From assembly GCA_003640385.1 (NCBI GenBank), contig RCAB01000242.1, positions 1,355 through 65,354 on the forward strand: a DNA stretch of 64,000 nt, given 5' to 3'. Under the pieces are notes generated by a model. The model did not search any database. It saw only the letters and a list, made by a program, of their open reading frames with translations, and was not told the DNA's origin. The position numbers and the translations under genes are program-made. This DNA comes from Setaria digitata. Lineage: Eukaryota > Nematoda > Chromadorea > Rhabditida > Setariidae. The first letter of the stretch is position 1. Every line of letters begins with the position of its first letter. Below, in pieces: positions 1-14,224 of this stretch.

Positions 1-898
1 AAAAAAAACAAAAAAAACAAAATTAAGACAAAAATTAATTGCTGTAATGATTTCGCTAAAACATGATAATAATTTTTTTTTGTTATGATTAGTGATTCTT
101 CGAATATCATCATGAATCATTTCAAATGTATAACTGAAATACTGATAGTATTAAATAGATTAGTTTTTAGTGAATTATTTAAAACTCGTCATGATCATTT
201 TTCTTCTTTTTTTCCTTTTCATTTTCAATTAATATAATTATAATCATTTGTTGATAACTATTGAAATTAATAAGATCAATTGATTTTCTAAAGATCTTCT
301 TATTCATCATGTGATATATAATAAATTTCCATTTAATATTTAAAAAAAAAAAAAACTTCTTAGACTCAAAATTTTAAAGAAAAGATCATGATCAGTTTCT
401 ATTATTAAAAAAAAAAATCAGTTAACGATTTCAATTTAGCCTTCTTAAATCATTCATATCAAAGTTTTCAATGATTTTGCATGATAATGCATTCTGCCTG
501 ATCTGAAAGTTCATGTCGATTGAAAAGACTTTTTTTTTTTACCTGAGCATAATCAGAAATTTTCCTATCACTGATGAAAGAAATAGTTTGATTATTTTCA
601 AGTGTAGGAGTAAAAACCGTTAAAATTTCTTAACTGCTGAAAAAAAAAAAAAAAAAAATTGGATCAGTCTAATTACGCCACGCCTAATTTGTCATGTTTA
701 GTTTAAACAATTTGATATCAATTATCAAATATGTCAAGAATGAATTCCTAGTATTTGACCTAAAATGAACAGTCAGCTTCCAAACAAGGTATTCGCAGGT
801 ATTCGCTCTTTCCTTTTTCATCATCTGAATTAGATATATATATATATATAATTGATATCAATTATCAAATATATATATATATAAAAATATATATATAT

Positions 899-954
899 AT
901 TAATTCATCAAGAAGTGTCACATATATATATGTGACACTTCTTGATGAATTAAT
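899..954. repeat. 56-bp perfect palindrome
   Basis: Positions 899-926 and 927-954 are exact reverse complements with no spacer. The arms contain AAGAAGTGTCACATATA and its complement, flanked by TA-rich sequence. It could form a cruciform, or a hairpin if transcribed. Positions 853-872 just upstream repeat a segment also present near 712-731 (GATATCAATTATCAAATAT). No coding sequence overlaps it. Confidence 0.9.
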
Positions 955-1539
955 TTTCCTCGAAAAATTTTCATTAAAATTTTGCAAAATTCAAAAAAGA
1001 AAAAAGAAAATGAAACTTAGAAAAAGCTGAACGAGTAGAAATTACTGAAGTGAGAATTTATAATTGCAAATTAGGCAAATTCATTTGGAAACTTTGAGTG
1101 CTGAAAAGAATTTTCAATTGAAATTCAACTATGAATTTAATTATTTGGAAGGAATTTTGCCACAATCAAAAAAGTTTCAAGAACAGTTTGACGAAGCTTT
1201 TTTATCCCCCTGTTTGCTTGTGTTGTTGTGCAGAATTCAGATTATCAGGATTTAGAAACTACTGAAAAGCTTATCAAACTTTATCAATCATCATTTTATC
1301 ATTGTTATCAATTATCAAACGTCAGATTCAGAAAACAATTGAAAATCAGTGGATATTATGTATTAAATATTTGGTAGTGTAAATTTATATTATTTTTCCA
1401 TTTTCGAAAAGTCATTTAAGAAAAAAATAAATAAATATACATATATATTTATTTATTTTTTATTTTTTTTATTTTATTTTTATTTTTTTTAATATATGTA
1501 TACTTATTTATTTATTTTTTACCATTTATTTAATATATA

Positions 1540-1579
<40 letters not shown>

Positions 1580-1696
1580 GTTATATATACATATATATAA
1601 CTATAGCCCAAACAAGTACGAATAAAATGCTTTTTTTATTCATAAAAAAAAAATGAAAATTGTTAGTTTTAACAAAAAAGCAAATTTCGAACAAAA

Positions 1697-1773
1697 TCAC
1701 TCCGACTAAATTTTTTTTCTTATCACTCTGATTAAATTTTTTTTCTTATCACTCTGATTAAATTTTTTTTCTT
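1697..1773. repeat. 26-bp tandem repeat, three copies
   Basis: Three head-to-tail copies start at 1697, 1723 and 1749. Each reads TCACTCYGAYTAAA followed by a T tract ending in CTTA. The first copy differs from the other two at two positions. It is a simple minisatellite outside genes. Confidence 0.85.
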
Positions 1774-3254
1774 CTATCCCTAAATTCATATCATTACATT
1801 TGCCGTCCATCCCATTTGTTCATAATTTTATGCAAAATCAAAAAATATTACAAAAAAGATAGCATTAGAAGAGAAACCCGTAATAATTAAATTGTTAACG
1901 CATTATTTCAATGACATTGAAAAAAAAAAGAGGAAGAAAAAGAAAAGGAGTAAACAAATAAACAATCCTGTTTACAAAATTGCAAAATTTCTTTCAATTT
2001 TTTAAACTATGCAAGCGAAGGATTCAATTGACTAGTAAATGGCAATTTACTAATTAAGAAAGAGAAAAGAAATTCCTAATTACCATTAATCAAGTATCTA
2101 AACTAACCATCAGAATCACTTGAATGAAATTCTTCAGCTATCGAGATTTTCAAAAAAAAAAAAAGAGAGGAAAGGAAAGAGAAGCAAAGAAAGAAAGAGG
2201 GAAAGAGAGAGCTATTCTCTGTTCTATAATTGTATAATTATTACTAAAGTTAGCTCCCGAAAATTCTTTCAATTCATAAGTGAACATTCGCACATTTTGG
2301 AAGAGTGAAAAATGAATTCAAATTTAATTACTTAATAATTGAATCAAAAAACTGACGAATCTTATTAAAAATAATCATTTCTTCCTCTTCTTCTTCTTCT
2401 TTCAACAATTTTAATTTGCTAAATTCTTTTTCTTTTTTTTTTTTTTAATGCATGCAATGTCAATTACAAATATATCCATTGAAAGAAATTATAATAATAA
2501 TAACATTAAAAGTTGATAATTTTTCAACGATAAATTTCATAGAATTAATTTTTGAATTTTAACACAAAATTGCTCTAATTATTTTCATCAAACATCTCAT
2601 CAATTATTCCTTTCGAGAATGTTCATAAATGTTCTCAAAAGTTTGATGTAAATTTTTGCGAATACATTATCCGATTTTAATTCGTGAAATCAAATGAAGA
2701 ATTACCTTGATGGTAGTATATTTTTGAGAAATTTTGCTGGAATTTTTTTGTAATATTGTTAGAAATTTTCAAATAAATCCTATAATTATAGGAATGTTTT
2801 CAAAGTTATTTAAAGAAAATGAAATATAATAATGCCAAAAATAGTTATTATGCACATCATCAGTAAAGTAAATTTTTAATACAAAGAAGAAAAAAAGAAA
2901 GCGAAGAAAATTGAACCATCACCGATAGTTATAAATTTACATGTTAAAAATGCGATTAAAAAAACAAAAAAATTACATCGTAATTTTTTAATTAAATTCG
3001 GTAAAAATTTAACGCCAGCTTGATGCATCCCATTTCCATCCGGAAAATGGAAAGAGAAAAAGAAATAATTTTGATAATTAATAGATTAACAATTACATCC
3101 TCCTCCATTCTCTCCTTGCTATTGCTCTTTAGTGCATGGAAATTTTATTCCATTCCGATAGTTTTAATTTTAGATTTTACACATATTTTAATTGAAAATT
3201 TTTGTTTCAATTTTTTTTTTTTTTTTTTTCTTTTGAAATTCCAAAACGTAAGCT

Positions 3255-6200
3255 CTACATGAAGGTAGATTTCTCCTTCATCGGTAGACTAATTTGTATG
3301 GGATCTTGACGGCATAGTTCGCAGTTTGTTGTTGAGCCTAGCGTGAACGATAAAAGTGGTAGGAAGAAGAATGTGGCAAAAATCCAGCTAACACTGGCCA
3401 AAGTTACCAAAAATACACCAACCTGAAATATTTCACATATAAATTATACTGGTATTCAATTAAAGATTTCCAAAAAAAGCAATACAAGTTGAGAGTTAGC
3501 AAAGAGCTTATGAGACGATTTTCTTCTTTTTTTTTTTTTTTTCTTTCTACATTATGAAACTGATTTTTAAATTTTAAATATGAAAGGTGATACATTCTTC
3601 CAATCACTCATCCGTTTATTTCTTGTAAAAAAATGAAATAAATAAACTCTAGAAATTGTAGTAAAATCTTTTTTACATTTTTCAATTGAACAAAAATATA
3701 AATTGCATATGTTTGAATGAAATTTTCAAAAATAAATAAAAATATTACTTGATGAAATGCATGTGTTTCGGCAATTAACATTGAAGCACCGGCAACAAAA
3801 GATGACAGAGCTGATAGCGTAACCGGAATGACTGATTTCCGAGCCGCTTGCCAAACTCGATGTTTGCCACAACCGGAAAGCGGTACGGAAGCACCGTAAT
3901 GTAAAGTGAAATCAAAAGAAAGGCCAACAACAAGGACCAGAATGATCGCTTCCAGAACACCAATCACCCAGCCGAGTGTTGTCACACAACCGACCGTTAC
4001 GATCACAATACAGCAAATTGTTGTCAGTGCGACTAGCGACTTAAGTCGCAGATGAAGAAACGCAAATATCGCAACGACAGAAAGTGACAGTAGCAACGAC
4101 TGGCGACAATCAGTTATCATTGAATTTAGCAAATCGAACCATATGCAAATTAATGTCCATTCGGTTGTATAAAAACCATCTGCAATATTGTGATTTTGCG
4201 CAGAAGTCCTAATTAATGAGATTTCAGTGAAGTGCTAATTAACACAACAATTAGTGTCTAAATTTCCTTATTGTAATTAATCAAGAAATATCTCAACAGT
4301 GAAGTGTTAATCATACAATACACTCTATTATGTAATAACTATTACGGTAATTATATTGTATCAGTTGTAATTTCAAAGCGCATCACAGTAATTCTAAGCT
4401 ATTATTCAAGTGCAGAAAAAAAGAGAATATGAAAATGTAAATTTCAAGTAGCCTATCGATCAAAATTAAATTAATGTAAAATTAGAACATAATTACCGTT
4501 GCTCATATTGCCAAATGATTGTTGCAATTTGTCAAATGAGTGTGATAAATTTTTAAATCGATGTGAAAATTTCAATTTTGTCGGTATCATTGCCGTATAG
4601 CCAACTAATTCAAATGTATTATTATCGTATATTGGTGTATCGTTATACTGTGTGTAGAGAAATGTTGTTGATAATCGAGTACAGTAATCTGTGAAATTTT
4701 CTTGGAAATTTAAATCAACAAAATTACAACACACTTCTGATGGTTCGCAGATAAAATTACGACTCCATGTAAGATATCTGCAATGTTCATCATATGTAAT
4801 TAATTATACAAATATTAAATTCTTTGTGGAAAGAAGACAAAAACAAAAAAAAAACCTTAATTAGCGTTAATTAGTGCATCAGTGTAATTAGTATACAAAT
4901 TAAAACTTTTCTTTTCGGGGAGGGAAAAAAAATCAGTTTAATTTTAAAGTGTAATAATTCATCTTTTATATTCAATATGCTTATCATTTGATGAAAAAAA
5001 TTATTTACCTTTCTGGCCAATACTGACTTTCATGCTTGACAATGCTCAGTTCTCTGTAAGCACGTAATTCTGATGCTAATTGCTGGATATCAGCAGTAGT
5101 TTGTAGTGAGAATTTGGGATTATGCTGTACAGGTGTTAATTTATCAGGTTGAAATACACTCCGTGACTGACGTTCTGTTAAGCCCCAAATTAGTCGAGCA
5201 GTCATGGGAATCTCAAATTTATTAGCAATAAATTCGAAATTTTTCTCCGCATTATTATCATACCATTCATGTTCATTAGAGTCGACAAAAAGTTGCAATG
5301 GATTATAGGGCGGAAATTGAAGATTAGCATAGGCAAGATAAGACATTGTTGCAACAGTAGCTGCTAACGATGAGATCCAAATGTAGCGACCCGAAACAAT
5401 AACAAATGGTAATAAATCACGCATTAAATAATTAAGTTTGGAAAATATGCGCCAGGTGATAGAACGTTGCAGGTAACGATCCTGGAATATAAGCATAGCT
5501 GGAAGAAGTGATATCTCAAGCAAATAATTGAATACCAACGTCATACCGGCGAATAGTCCAAAACACCTGTAAAATATGTAATTAAAAAAAAAAAAAAAAA
5601 AAAAAAAAGGGAAGCTTATTTGATTATAATATTGCATATTAATTAAAAATTGAAATACATATTTTTTTTTCATTTATTTTTTTGGTCAAATATATATATT
5701 TTAAATTTATTAGCAATAATTGATTATATATATATATATGATAATTTGGTTTAACAAAGAGATATGAAGTAATTAGTGTAATTATCATTATTTAAATAAA
5801 TTGAACTATATACTGTTTTTTTTTTTTTTTTTTTATGATTATCTGATATATAATGATGGGATGATAATTAGGTTTAATTGATAAAATTATTACTATTCAA
5901 ATGGTTTTTTTTTTCTATAGTGGCTATATATTATTATTGAAAATATTAAAATTCAAAAAATTTGATTGAAATTCTCATTTCTTTTTTTTTTTCATCGCTT
6001 TTATTTATTTTCTATGAATTTTATCATTTCCAATTTGCAATATCTAGCACCTAACTTTTTCATTTGTAAGAAAATAGAATGATCGATTAATTATAACTTT
6101 TGGAAAAAAAAAAAAAAAAAAAAAAGATAAAAGAAGCATTGTTGTGATAAACAATTGCAATACTAACCGGAAAACAATAACACTGCTAAGAATATTGGTA

Positions 6201-9200
6201 AAAAATGGTACAGCTGTTGATGATGAAGTTAACAGCATTGCACTGGCTGTATGTGATAAGCAGTGATAAACATTTCGTGATGTAACTCCTTCAACCGGAA
6301 ATGAATTCAGTAAAACGAACGCATCATCGGAGCCAATCGCTAGCAGAAGCACAAATATGATCAGATTGAGAAGCGGAAAATCAACCGTAAAAATGGAATA
6401 GATTGCTAAGGCACTGAGAACAGATGCAAATAGGACAAAAGCAACCGTTATGCAGTAGAAAATATTTAATGAATAGAAGAAGATAATTAGGAAGACGCAA
6501 AATGCTGCACCACAAGCAAGGAGCGAATCACGTCGAGCACCATCGTACAGGATATCACGTTTGATATCCATTGATAATCCTATGATAAGCTGATAATATT
6601 TGTATAAAATTTCATTTCGTTCATTCCTTTTAATTTATTTGAAATTAGTAATTGGGGAGAAAAGAAAACTGCATTTAAAATGCGATTAAATTTATTTCTA
6701 CGAAATTCATCTTGTACATCCTACCTAGCATCTGATTTGTATTCGCTGATTTAGAGATTATAAAATTTCACATTTCAATGATAATAATTATTGATCTGAT
6801 TGATAAACTATCGAATTGTTGATAATTTTAATAAAATAAATGCTAAATGGGCAACATTTGCAAATATATATATAATTTATACTTAGTGATAAATAATGAT
6901 TGCTGTTACTAATTGTGAAAAGTGATCAGCAAGAAGAAATCAATCACATTGTGACCTTTTACCTCGTAGAACAAATTTACGATTTCGCATCGAGAAGTCC
7001 TTCAAAGCATTTTGTAAATTTAGATAAACATCGATGGTTCCATCATAGAAGCCTTGTGAACGATAGCCCGATGACGTAAAAACTGGCAGAAAGCCATTGA
7101 TGTAAAAAGGCTTTGCATCCAGATTCTTCGGTAGAATTCGATAAAATAGATCGAAAATCATCTGAGTGGAGCAATTCTCGGGAACATTGATGCAACGTGG
7201 ACAGTCCACGTGACAACCACGTCGACAATTGATAATTTCACGGCGATATGATCGACAGTAATCAACAGTGATATGAGCAAACTGTACATCTTCTTTATCA
7301 AGAAATGAACAGTTGGTGAGAAGATTCGGTGATAAGCATGATAGATAGTTCGGCAAACTCCATATATTTCTAGAGGTTAATTAATATTAGGTTAATTAAT
7401 ATTGCTGCTGTGAATCAAAATCGTAACCTAATTGTTCTTTTTTTCTCCTTACTTTTTATTTTAGTATTAAGCCTTTTTCAGTGCTTAATTTTAGCTGCCT
7501 TCGTTAAGCTATAGATAGTAGTAATCTCTGACTATTATTAATGGATATGTTAATTACGAAATTTTACTGTTAATCCATTACGTGGCATTTATAAATGATA
7601 AGGAGTGATTTCGAAAAGCATAATTGAAAAAAAAAAAAGGATCAAAATAAATGAAATTATTTTATTTTCCATTTTTTTTTTTTTGCGAAAAATTCTGGTA
7701 ATTATTACATATTTAAAGTAATTTTAACTTCAAAATTTCACCCATTTATTTCGCTCGCTTTTTAATTTTCAATAAATTAGTAATTAAAGAAGTCTAAAAA
7801 ATCTAAACCCTGTAAAAATCAGGGAAATTTTGAAACTATCAACCTGAGTAAAACTTAGCATTTACACAGCTTGGCAAATTAATCACTTTAAATGTGCTAA
7901 TGTATTATTGTGATAATCAATACAATCAATGATTATCAGCAGTATATTTATTTATTATTATGATAATGAGAAATTATGGACGAAATATGAATACTGTTTT
8001 CTAATGTCTATTATCTACTAGAGCTTAAATTAGTACGATATTATAATTCCGAATATCGAATAAATGATTAGTTTTGCTGCAATCCTGCCACACCTCAACA
8101 CTTCAATACCTCGAGCACTAACTGCCTCGAGCTCATTCTTGCTAACTCGTACCTCTTTTCCTCAGTCTTTCATTATTTGCTTGATTGTTCCATTTAATCC
8201 TTGCTAACAGTAGTATTATGTATATTAAAAATAAAAAATCACTAATCGATATAATGGATAATTTTTCGGAAAGCTATCAAGATGAGCCGGAATTCCGAGA
8301 GGAAATTCCATTTCCACTATTGCCTCATTTAAGAAATTAATTACCTACCAAGTACTAACAAATTTTAATAAAAATTATTCAAAAAAAAAAAAGAAAAAAA
8401 AAAGCATTAACAGAATGCATTGCTTTTTTTCTNAATCACTAATCGATATAATGGATAATTTTTCGGAAAGCTATCAAGATGAGCCGGAATTCCGAGAGGA
8501 AATTCCATTTCCACTATTGCCTCATTTAAGAAATTAATTACCTACCAAGTACTAACAAATTTTAATCAAAAAAAAAAAAGAAAAAAAAAAGCATTAACAG
8601 AATGCATTGCTTTTTTTCTTTTCCTTTTTTTGATAATCATTAAATTTTTATCGAAATTATAATTAAATCTGTTTAGCCCTTGATCTTTGAACTTATACTC
8701 TAATAATTTATCGATTATTTTTTTTTCAAAAAAAAAAAAAAAACAAAACAAAAAGCATATTAATTACTAAATAAGAAAGTGTTATGAAAAATTTAGCCAA
8801 ATTTTTATTAATTGCAATAAATTTTGACATTTTTTTAGTGGGAAGCTTAAAAATTTTGATTATCACATTTCTTGTTTTGTGTGTTTTTTCAACTATATTC
8901 CAACACGGAAACTAGTTCAAAAATGACGAGAACCATAAGTAATACTGAAAATTACACATGTTAATAATCAATTGATTGATTGATTGATTGATTGATCATC
9001 GCGGTACTGCTTGTTTGATCGTTTCATTGTTATGATATATATTACAAAAAGAAAAAAAAAAGAAAAAAAACCGGTTAAATTATGTATTATTTATAAGAAT
9101 ATTTGTTTAGTGCCTTAGGCAATTCTGTGATGAATTATCTATGAAACGACTATGTTTTGGTAATAATTTCATTCCTATAATTATTTTTTTTTTTTTTTTG

Positions 9201-12200
9201 AAAAAAAAAAGAATTATATATTGTTTAGGATTATTTGTTTCTTTTTTTTTTCTTTTTTTTGTTTTGTTCAAATCATTAATTGCCATTTTTTTTTTAATTT
9301 TTTTTCTTTTTTTTTTTTTTTTTTTTTAGATAATTTTAAGCAGAAAGCAAATTTTTTCTTTTTCCTTTAAATTAATTTCATCCATTTTCGTCTTCTTTTC
9401 TCCTTTTGCCATTTTTTTTTTTGTTCACTTTTTAATTAATTTAATTACAAAATTTTTATACATTCTTTTTAAATCGAAAAAAAGGAAATATTACCTGTAT
9501 GGTGTCATATTGGCAAATACCTGCAATTGTTCATTGAGGTTGGAATGTAATGAGCATAGCATTTTCAGATATGAAAGTTCAAATAAATCATCGTACGAAT
9601 TAATTTCCAATGTAAATTGCACCAAATAATCCACTAAAAAAAAACGCACACACAGAGAATTTTCTTCTTTTTTTTTTTTCAAATTGAATTTAAATTATTT
9701 TCGCTTTTAAATTTTTATTTAATAATTTGAGAAAAAATTTTTTTATTTCGAAAAAAAAAAAAGAGGAAAAAATTCAAATATGACTTTCGATATAACTTAA
9801 AGCCAAATAATTTACTGTAGAGAGGGGGAAAAAAAAAAGATGGAATTCCTTTGCAGAATTGAATTTTAAATTATTTTCGCTTTTAAATTTATATGTGCGA
9901 ATTTTTATAATTTTGTAAAAAGAAAAAAGTAATTGAATAATTTTTTTTTTTTTTTTTTTGTATGAATGAAATCAATTTATTCTAATTGATTAGCAAAATT
10001 AGCACATTTTGTTGAAGTTCGAAAATGTTAGTAAAAGTATTGCCGTTGCTTGCAATAAATTAAATGCATTTATAAGATGCGATACAACATGATAAAGTCT
10101 GTAATTAATTCACTGCAAAGCTTCAAATAAAGATGAATTTTCCTTTGAAATGAAAAAAAAAAAAAAAAAGTAAAATTGGAAAAGAAAATTCGGAATGAAA
10201 TTTATCACTTTATCATTTACAAAATTGATAATTAGTGGTGGCTTTTGTTTCCTTTATTAATCTTTTTTTTTTTTTTTTTTTTTGTATAAAGGCTAATGTG
10301 ATTGCGAGAGAGAAAAAAAAAATAAAAAAAGAAACTAAATTAAAAGAAATGAAGGAAAAAGTTGATATAGAAGTATATCTTTTTAATTTTTTTATATTTT
10401 TTATTATTTAAACTTGTTTCAATATTCATGACGAATTAAGAATGTATAATTTTTTAATGAATAAGAAAGAAATTAAGAGGTAAATCAAATAATTGAAGAA
10501 GTGAATTAATAAAATGATCGAAAAAAAAGAAAAGAAAAAAATTTGCCAAACAAATTAAATGAGAATAAAATTAACTGATAGTTTTGTTGAATTGATCGTT
10601 CAGTGAAAAGATGCAAGGAATAAATTTGTTAGTTTAAATTGTTAATTATGATCTAATCTTTACCAGGGATTAATTTTAGAACTAATTATAAATCAGTCCT
10701 TTTCTTAATCAGTTAATCAGTAATCAGTCTTTTTTCTTCTTTCTGAAAAAAAAAAATAAATGACAATAAAAGATTTAAATTTTTCTATTTCAAAAAAAAA
10801 CAAAAACAAAGTATTACTTCCGGGTATAGCCGCTTCATAGCATGCCACCTGTCCAAATGTGTTCAATAATTCATCAGCCCAAGAACGTTTTGAGCGATTC
10901 TTTGTTATCACTGATGGCTTATCTGATATGACAATTCGATTACCCAATCGCATATTCCATGCTATCGTTTCCCATGTCAGTCTTGGTCCGGAATAGTCTG
11001 TATCACGTGTATCAAAGCCCTGAAGGTGACGGAAGAACAATTGAGTAATTATAATTAATATTTTTTTTTTTTTTTTAGTAATTAAATTCTTTGATGTTTT
11101 CTTAGTTGAATAAAAATAAAATATTTTGATGAGAAAAAAAAAAAAAAAAGAAAGAAAATCCATTATTTTATTTTATAATTAAAGATTCTACGAATAATTG
11201 AACTATTGCTAAAAATCAAAAAATCCTTTTGCTTTTTTTTTTTTTTTTAATTAATTCTGAAAACAATGATAATGGAATTTTTATATCAAAAAATTTGCAT
11301 CTATGAATTAAAATCTTTTAGTTAAATGCAGTAGTGATGAAATTAAAAATTTACATTAAAGGCAAATTTTTGTAAATTTGAAATTTCACAATAATTATGA
11401 AACTTTTTATGCTGATAAGAGTTCTTTTCTGCTTGCACGAAATAGTCTTGAGTAATTTTTCTTAATGATAATTTGGTTTTTTTTTTTTTTTCTTAATTCT
11501 AATAAAAATTTTTTCTGACAAAAATTTTTCAACATAAATATCAAATTAAATAATAGTGAACATCATCAATGTGTTCTCTTTTTTTTTGTATTTTTATTTG
11601 CAAATGAATTAGAATTTTATTCTTTCGCTTACAGTAGTTCTTTCAGCTTGATAATTCTTAATTAGTTTTTTTTTTTTCTTTTTTTCTCCATTCCCTGTAT
11701 ATTTTAGCTTGTTATTTTGTTTATTTGCTTGCTTGTTTATTTTTAAATTTGAATAGCATAAAATAATCATAAACTGCTGTTTTTTTTTTTTATCACCTGA
11801 AAAGAAATGTATAAAATTTAGGGTCAAGGTCGGAAAAAAAAAGTCAAAATTATACGGATTGGATAGCGGAAAGGCATATTTTAGTTCTTTCTGATTGTAC
11901 AAAAATTGATGCAATCTTTCATTTCAAATAATGTTCAAATAGAGTAAACACTCTTTGTTAGTTTCATTTTTAATATCGCTCTAAGATGGAATTGTTTTGA
12001 ATAAAAAAAAAAATAGCTCATTTGCAAAATAATTCACTTATTAAGTACTGAATTATCACTATTTTAATTATGAAATGAGATTGCAAAATTTGAGATAATA
12101 AGATACATTGAAATATATTATTTTTATTACCTAAACCGATTTGAACAATTATGAAATGCGGAATGAAATTCTTTCAATGATATTTATTTATTTCTTTTTT

Positions 12201-13504
12201 GAAGATTATATCTGTTATCTATTAATGTTTGAATCATTTTAACTCATTTAAAAATCCTCCTAAAATTTCATAACCTTTAATTAAAAGCATTTAATGTGAT
12301 GGCACAAATTGGCAAATTTTAATTAAATAATATTGATAAAAATTATGAGGATTTGATTAAATAACATATCAATTAGTTATGAGTATTTAATTTAGTAACA
12401 TTATCATAAATAATGAGGAATTAACTTAATAAAATTGGGAAGGATTATTAAAATTTATTTTTATAACATTACTATTAATTATGAGGAATTAATTTAATAA
12501 TACTAGCTTTAATTGTTTGGACTTAATTTGCTAATATTAGCATTAATTATGGGGATTTAATTTAATAAAATTAGGAAAGGTTGTTAAAGTTTGCTATTTT
12601 CTTTATTCATATATTTTGCTAAAATTTTCGATTACAACAAGATATTCAAATTATTGTAGATGTCATTGAGAAATGTCATCAAATTTAAAAAAGAATTCTT
12701 TGAGTGTTTGTATTCAATTTCACTTTTCAATGACATCCTTTTTCAAATTTATTGAAATGATGAATAGACCGATTCAAGTACTCAGAGAGAGAGAGAGAGA
12801 GGGAGAGAGAGAGAGAGAGAGAGACCCAAATTATATTTCTACAACCGGTTCCTCTACCGTCTTATTATCCCCGATCTTTTCTACTATAAAATGCTACTTA
12901 TGTATAGCCAGGCAGTAATATACGAATGATTAATTATTGATTTAACTAATTGAGCAACACTGATTAACCTAATTTGTAACATCAGAATTTAATTTGATTT
13001 AATTAATTTTAAAAATTAACATGAATTGTGTGCTGAAATGCTCGTATATTGTAGTTTCTAAGCAGATTAAATTATCACATTATGTAAAAATCTAGTTAAT
13101 TAATTGGTTTAATTTTGCTTTTTTAAAACAATTTGAATGGGGGAAAATTTAAAAAAAAAAAAAAACGAAATCAAAGATAAAGGCAAATTTGGAATATGTG
13201 AAGAATTTAATTTTTTAAATATAAAAGAAACTTTCAAAATGTTATTATACGTTTTCGTAGGATGTATTTTAAGACTGATATATATTTTGATAAGCTTGGC
13301 AATTAAAAAAAAAAAAAAAAAAAAAATAGAAATTAAAAAATTTCTAGGTACCATTCATATTTGCTCTTTTTTTTCTTACTGTAAATGCAAATGAAAGCAT
13401 GGAATGGAAAATGGAAATTTTTTTCCGCTATCTTAATTCCCATTTCAATTATCGACCTGTTTTCTTTATTTCCTTTAAATCATAAATTTCGCAGAAGGAT
13501 TCAT

Positions 13505-13542
<38 letters not shown>

Positions 13543-14084
13543 TTCAATTCACTTAACTGGAAATACTACTAAAAAAAATCGAAATGAATTTATAGAGATG
13601 CATGGATTAAAGCGAAAATTAGCGAAAAAAAAAGTGCTTAGAAAGTATGGTTTTATAAAATAAATTTAAAAAATGAAAAACAGAAGTAAACTATGGCCAT
13701 AAACTATAAAATAAAATTAGAAAGAAAATCGATACAAAATTTTTAATTGAAATTAATTAAAATACTCAAAAAGGACCAATTAAAATTAATAAAATATATC
13801 AATTGGAAATTTTCTTCCGAAATTGCTCTTCTTTTTTTTTCTTTTCTTTTTTTTTTTCTGCTTTTTTAATGTTCAAAATTTTTTCGATGAAACAAACAAA
13901 CAAAACTTACAGTTTCAGGATTTTGTTTAATTTGTAATGGATTTAGATATAATACAATTATTGGTAGTACGGTAGTTATGATTGTTGTTAGAAGTAAAAT
14001 TGTTCCAGGATAATTAAACAGAATGGTAGAATAGCGTTGAAGTATGTTGTGAAATATGCCACTGTTATTAATATTACTGTCCAT
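3255..14084 (-). CDS. che-14: Dispatched-type RND membrane transporter
   Basis: Nine exons in order: 13911-14084, 10818-11019, 9495-9633, 6963-7369, 6168-6579, 5009-5566, 4497-4777, 3749-4179, 3255-3422; 2772 nt, 923 residues. The product is a multi-pass protein of the Patched/Dispatched RND family. These export lipid-modified ligands or act in apical secretion; C. elegans CHE-14 acts in epithelial and sensory support cells. Evidence: an N-terminal membrane segment followed by GFDTRDTD (residues 59-66), a cysteine-rich extracellular loop (exon 4), GSDDAF near residue 390 in a sterol-sensing-like block (exon 5), and GLSFDFTLHYG near residue 810. These are the two GxxxD(D) motifs of Dispatched proteins. 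The start is the first in-frame ATG after a stop; no trans-splice acceptor is obvious. Assignment to che-14 rather than the paralogue ptd-2 is uncertain. Introns reach 2.9 kb, unusually long for this window. Confidence 0.9.
8237..8619. repeat. Duplicated segment around single N (8433), probable assembly artefact
   Basis: Positions 8237-8432 and 8434-8619 are nearly identical and separated by one N. The main difference is a 10-12 nt indel before an A-rich run. The pattern fits two overlapping contig ends or haplotypes joined without merging. Confidence 0.85.
8971..8996. repeat. ATTG tandem repeat
   Basis: About six and a half perfect copies of ATTG inside intron 3 of the Dispatched-type gene. 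Confidence 0.9.
11020..13910. other. Intron 1 of the Dispatched-type gene
   Basis: A 2.9-kb AT-rich intron with long A and T runs and a GA microsatellite at 12784-12824. I see no exon, nested gene or RNA gene. The frame from exon 1 (ending PET) to exon 2 (starting GFDTRD) is direct and matches the family, so no exon is missing here. Confidence 0.7.
12784..12824. repeat. GA dinucleotide microsatellite
   Basis: A (GA)n tract of about 41 bp with one GGG interruption, inside the first intron of the Dispatched-type gene. Confidence 0.9.
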
Positions 14085-14196
14085 TCAATTAAGTGAAATT
14101 AGAGTTAATGAGTAGTAGTAATTTAAAAAAAAAAAAAAAATTAAATGAATTACAAAATAATCAGCTGATAATAATAATAAATAATAATAATGATAA

Positions 14197-14224
14197 TGAT
14201 GATGATGATGATGATGATGATGAT
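14197..14224. repeat. GAT trinucleotide repeat
   Basis: Nine perfect TGA/GAT units about 110 bp upstream of the Dispatched-type start codon. Confidence 0.9.

Larger units (their letters stand above)
1..3254. other. AT-rich non-coding stretch
   Basis: No supported gene. It holds A/T homopolymers, TA microsatellites (841-900 and 1545-1575), a 56-bp palindrome (899-954) and a 26-bp tandem repeat (1697-1773). Open frames here (for example 1064-1255 and 2120-2308) are low-complexity and lack splice partners. The right end is the 3' flank of the Dispatched-type gene. A minus-strand AATAAA (complement of 3144-3149) lies about 106 nt past its stop. Confidence 0.7.
7370..9494. other. Intron 3 of the Dispatched-type gene, with GC-richer island and assembly join
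   Basis: This 2.1-kb intron is mostly A/T homopolymer. At 8080-8340 it holds a less AT-rich block with a 28-codon plus-strand open frame (8254-8340), present again at 8451-8537 because of the assembly join at 8433. The minus strand is open across the same block. No exon there is needed to keep the host gene in frame. An ATTG repeat sits at 8971-8996. Confidence 0.6.

Noticed and set aside
8237..8619. Real tandem duplication
   Set aside because: The same single-N-plus-duplicate pattern recurs five more times, so an assembly origin is more likely.
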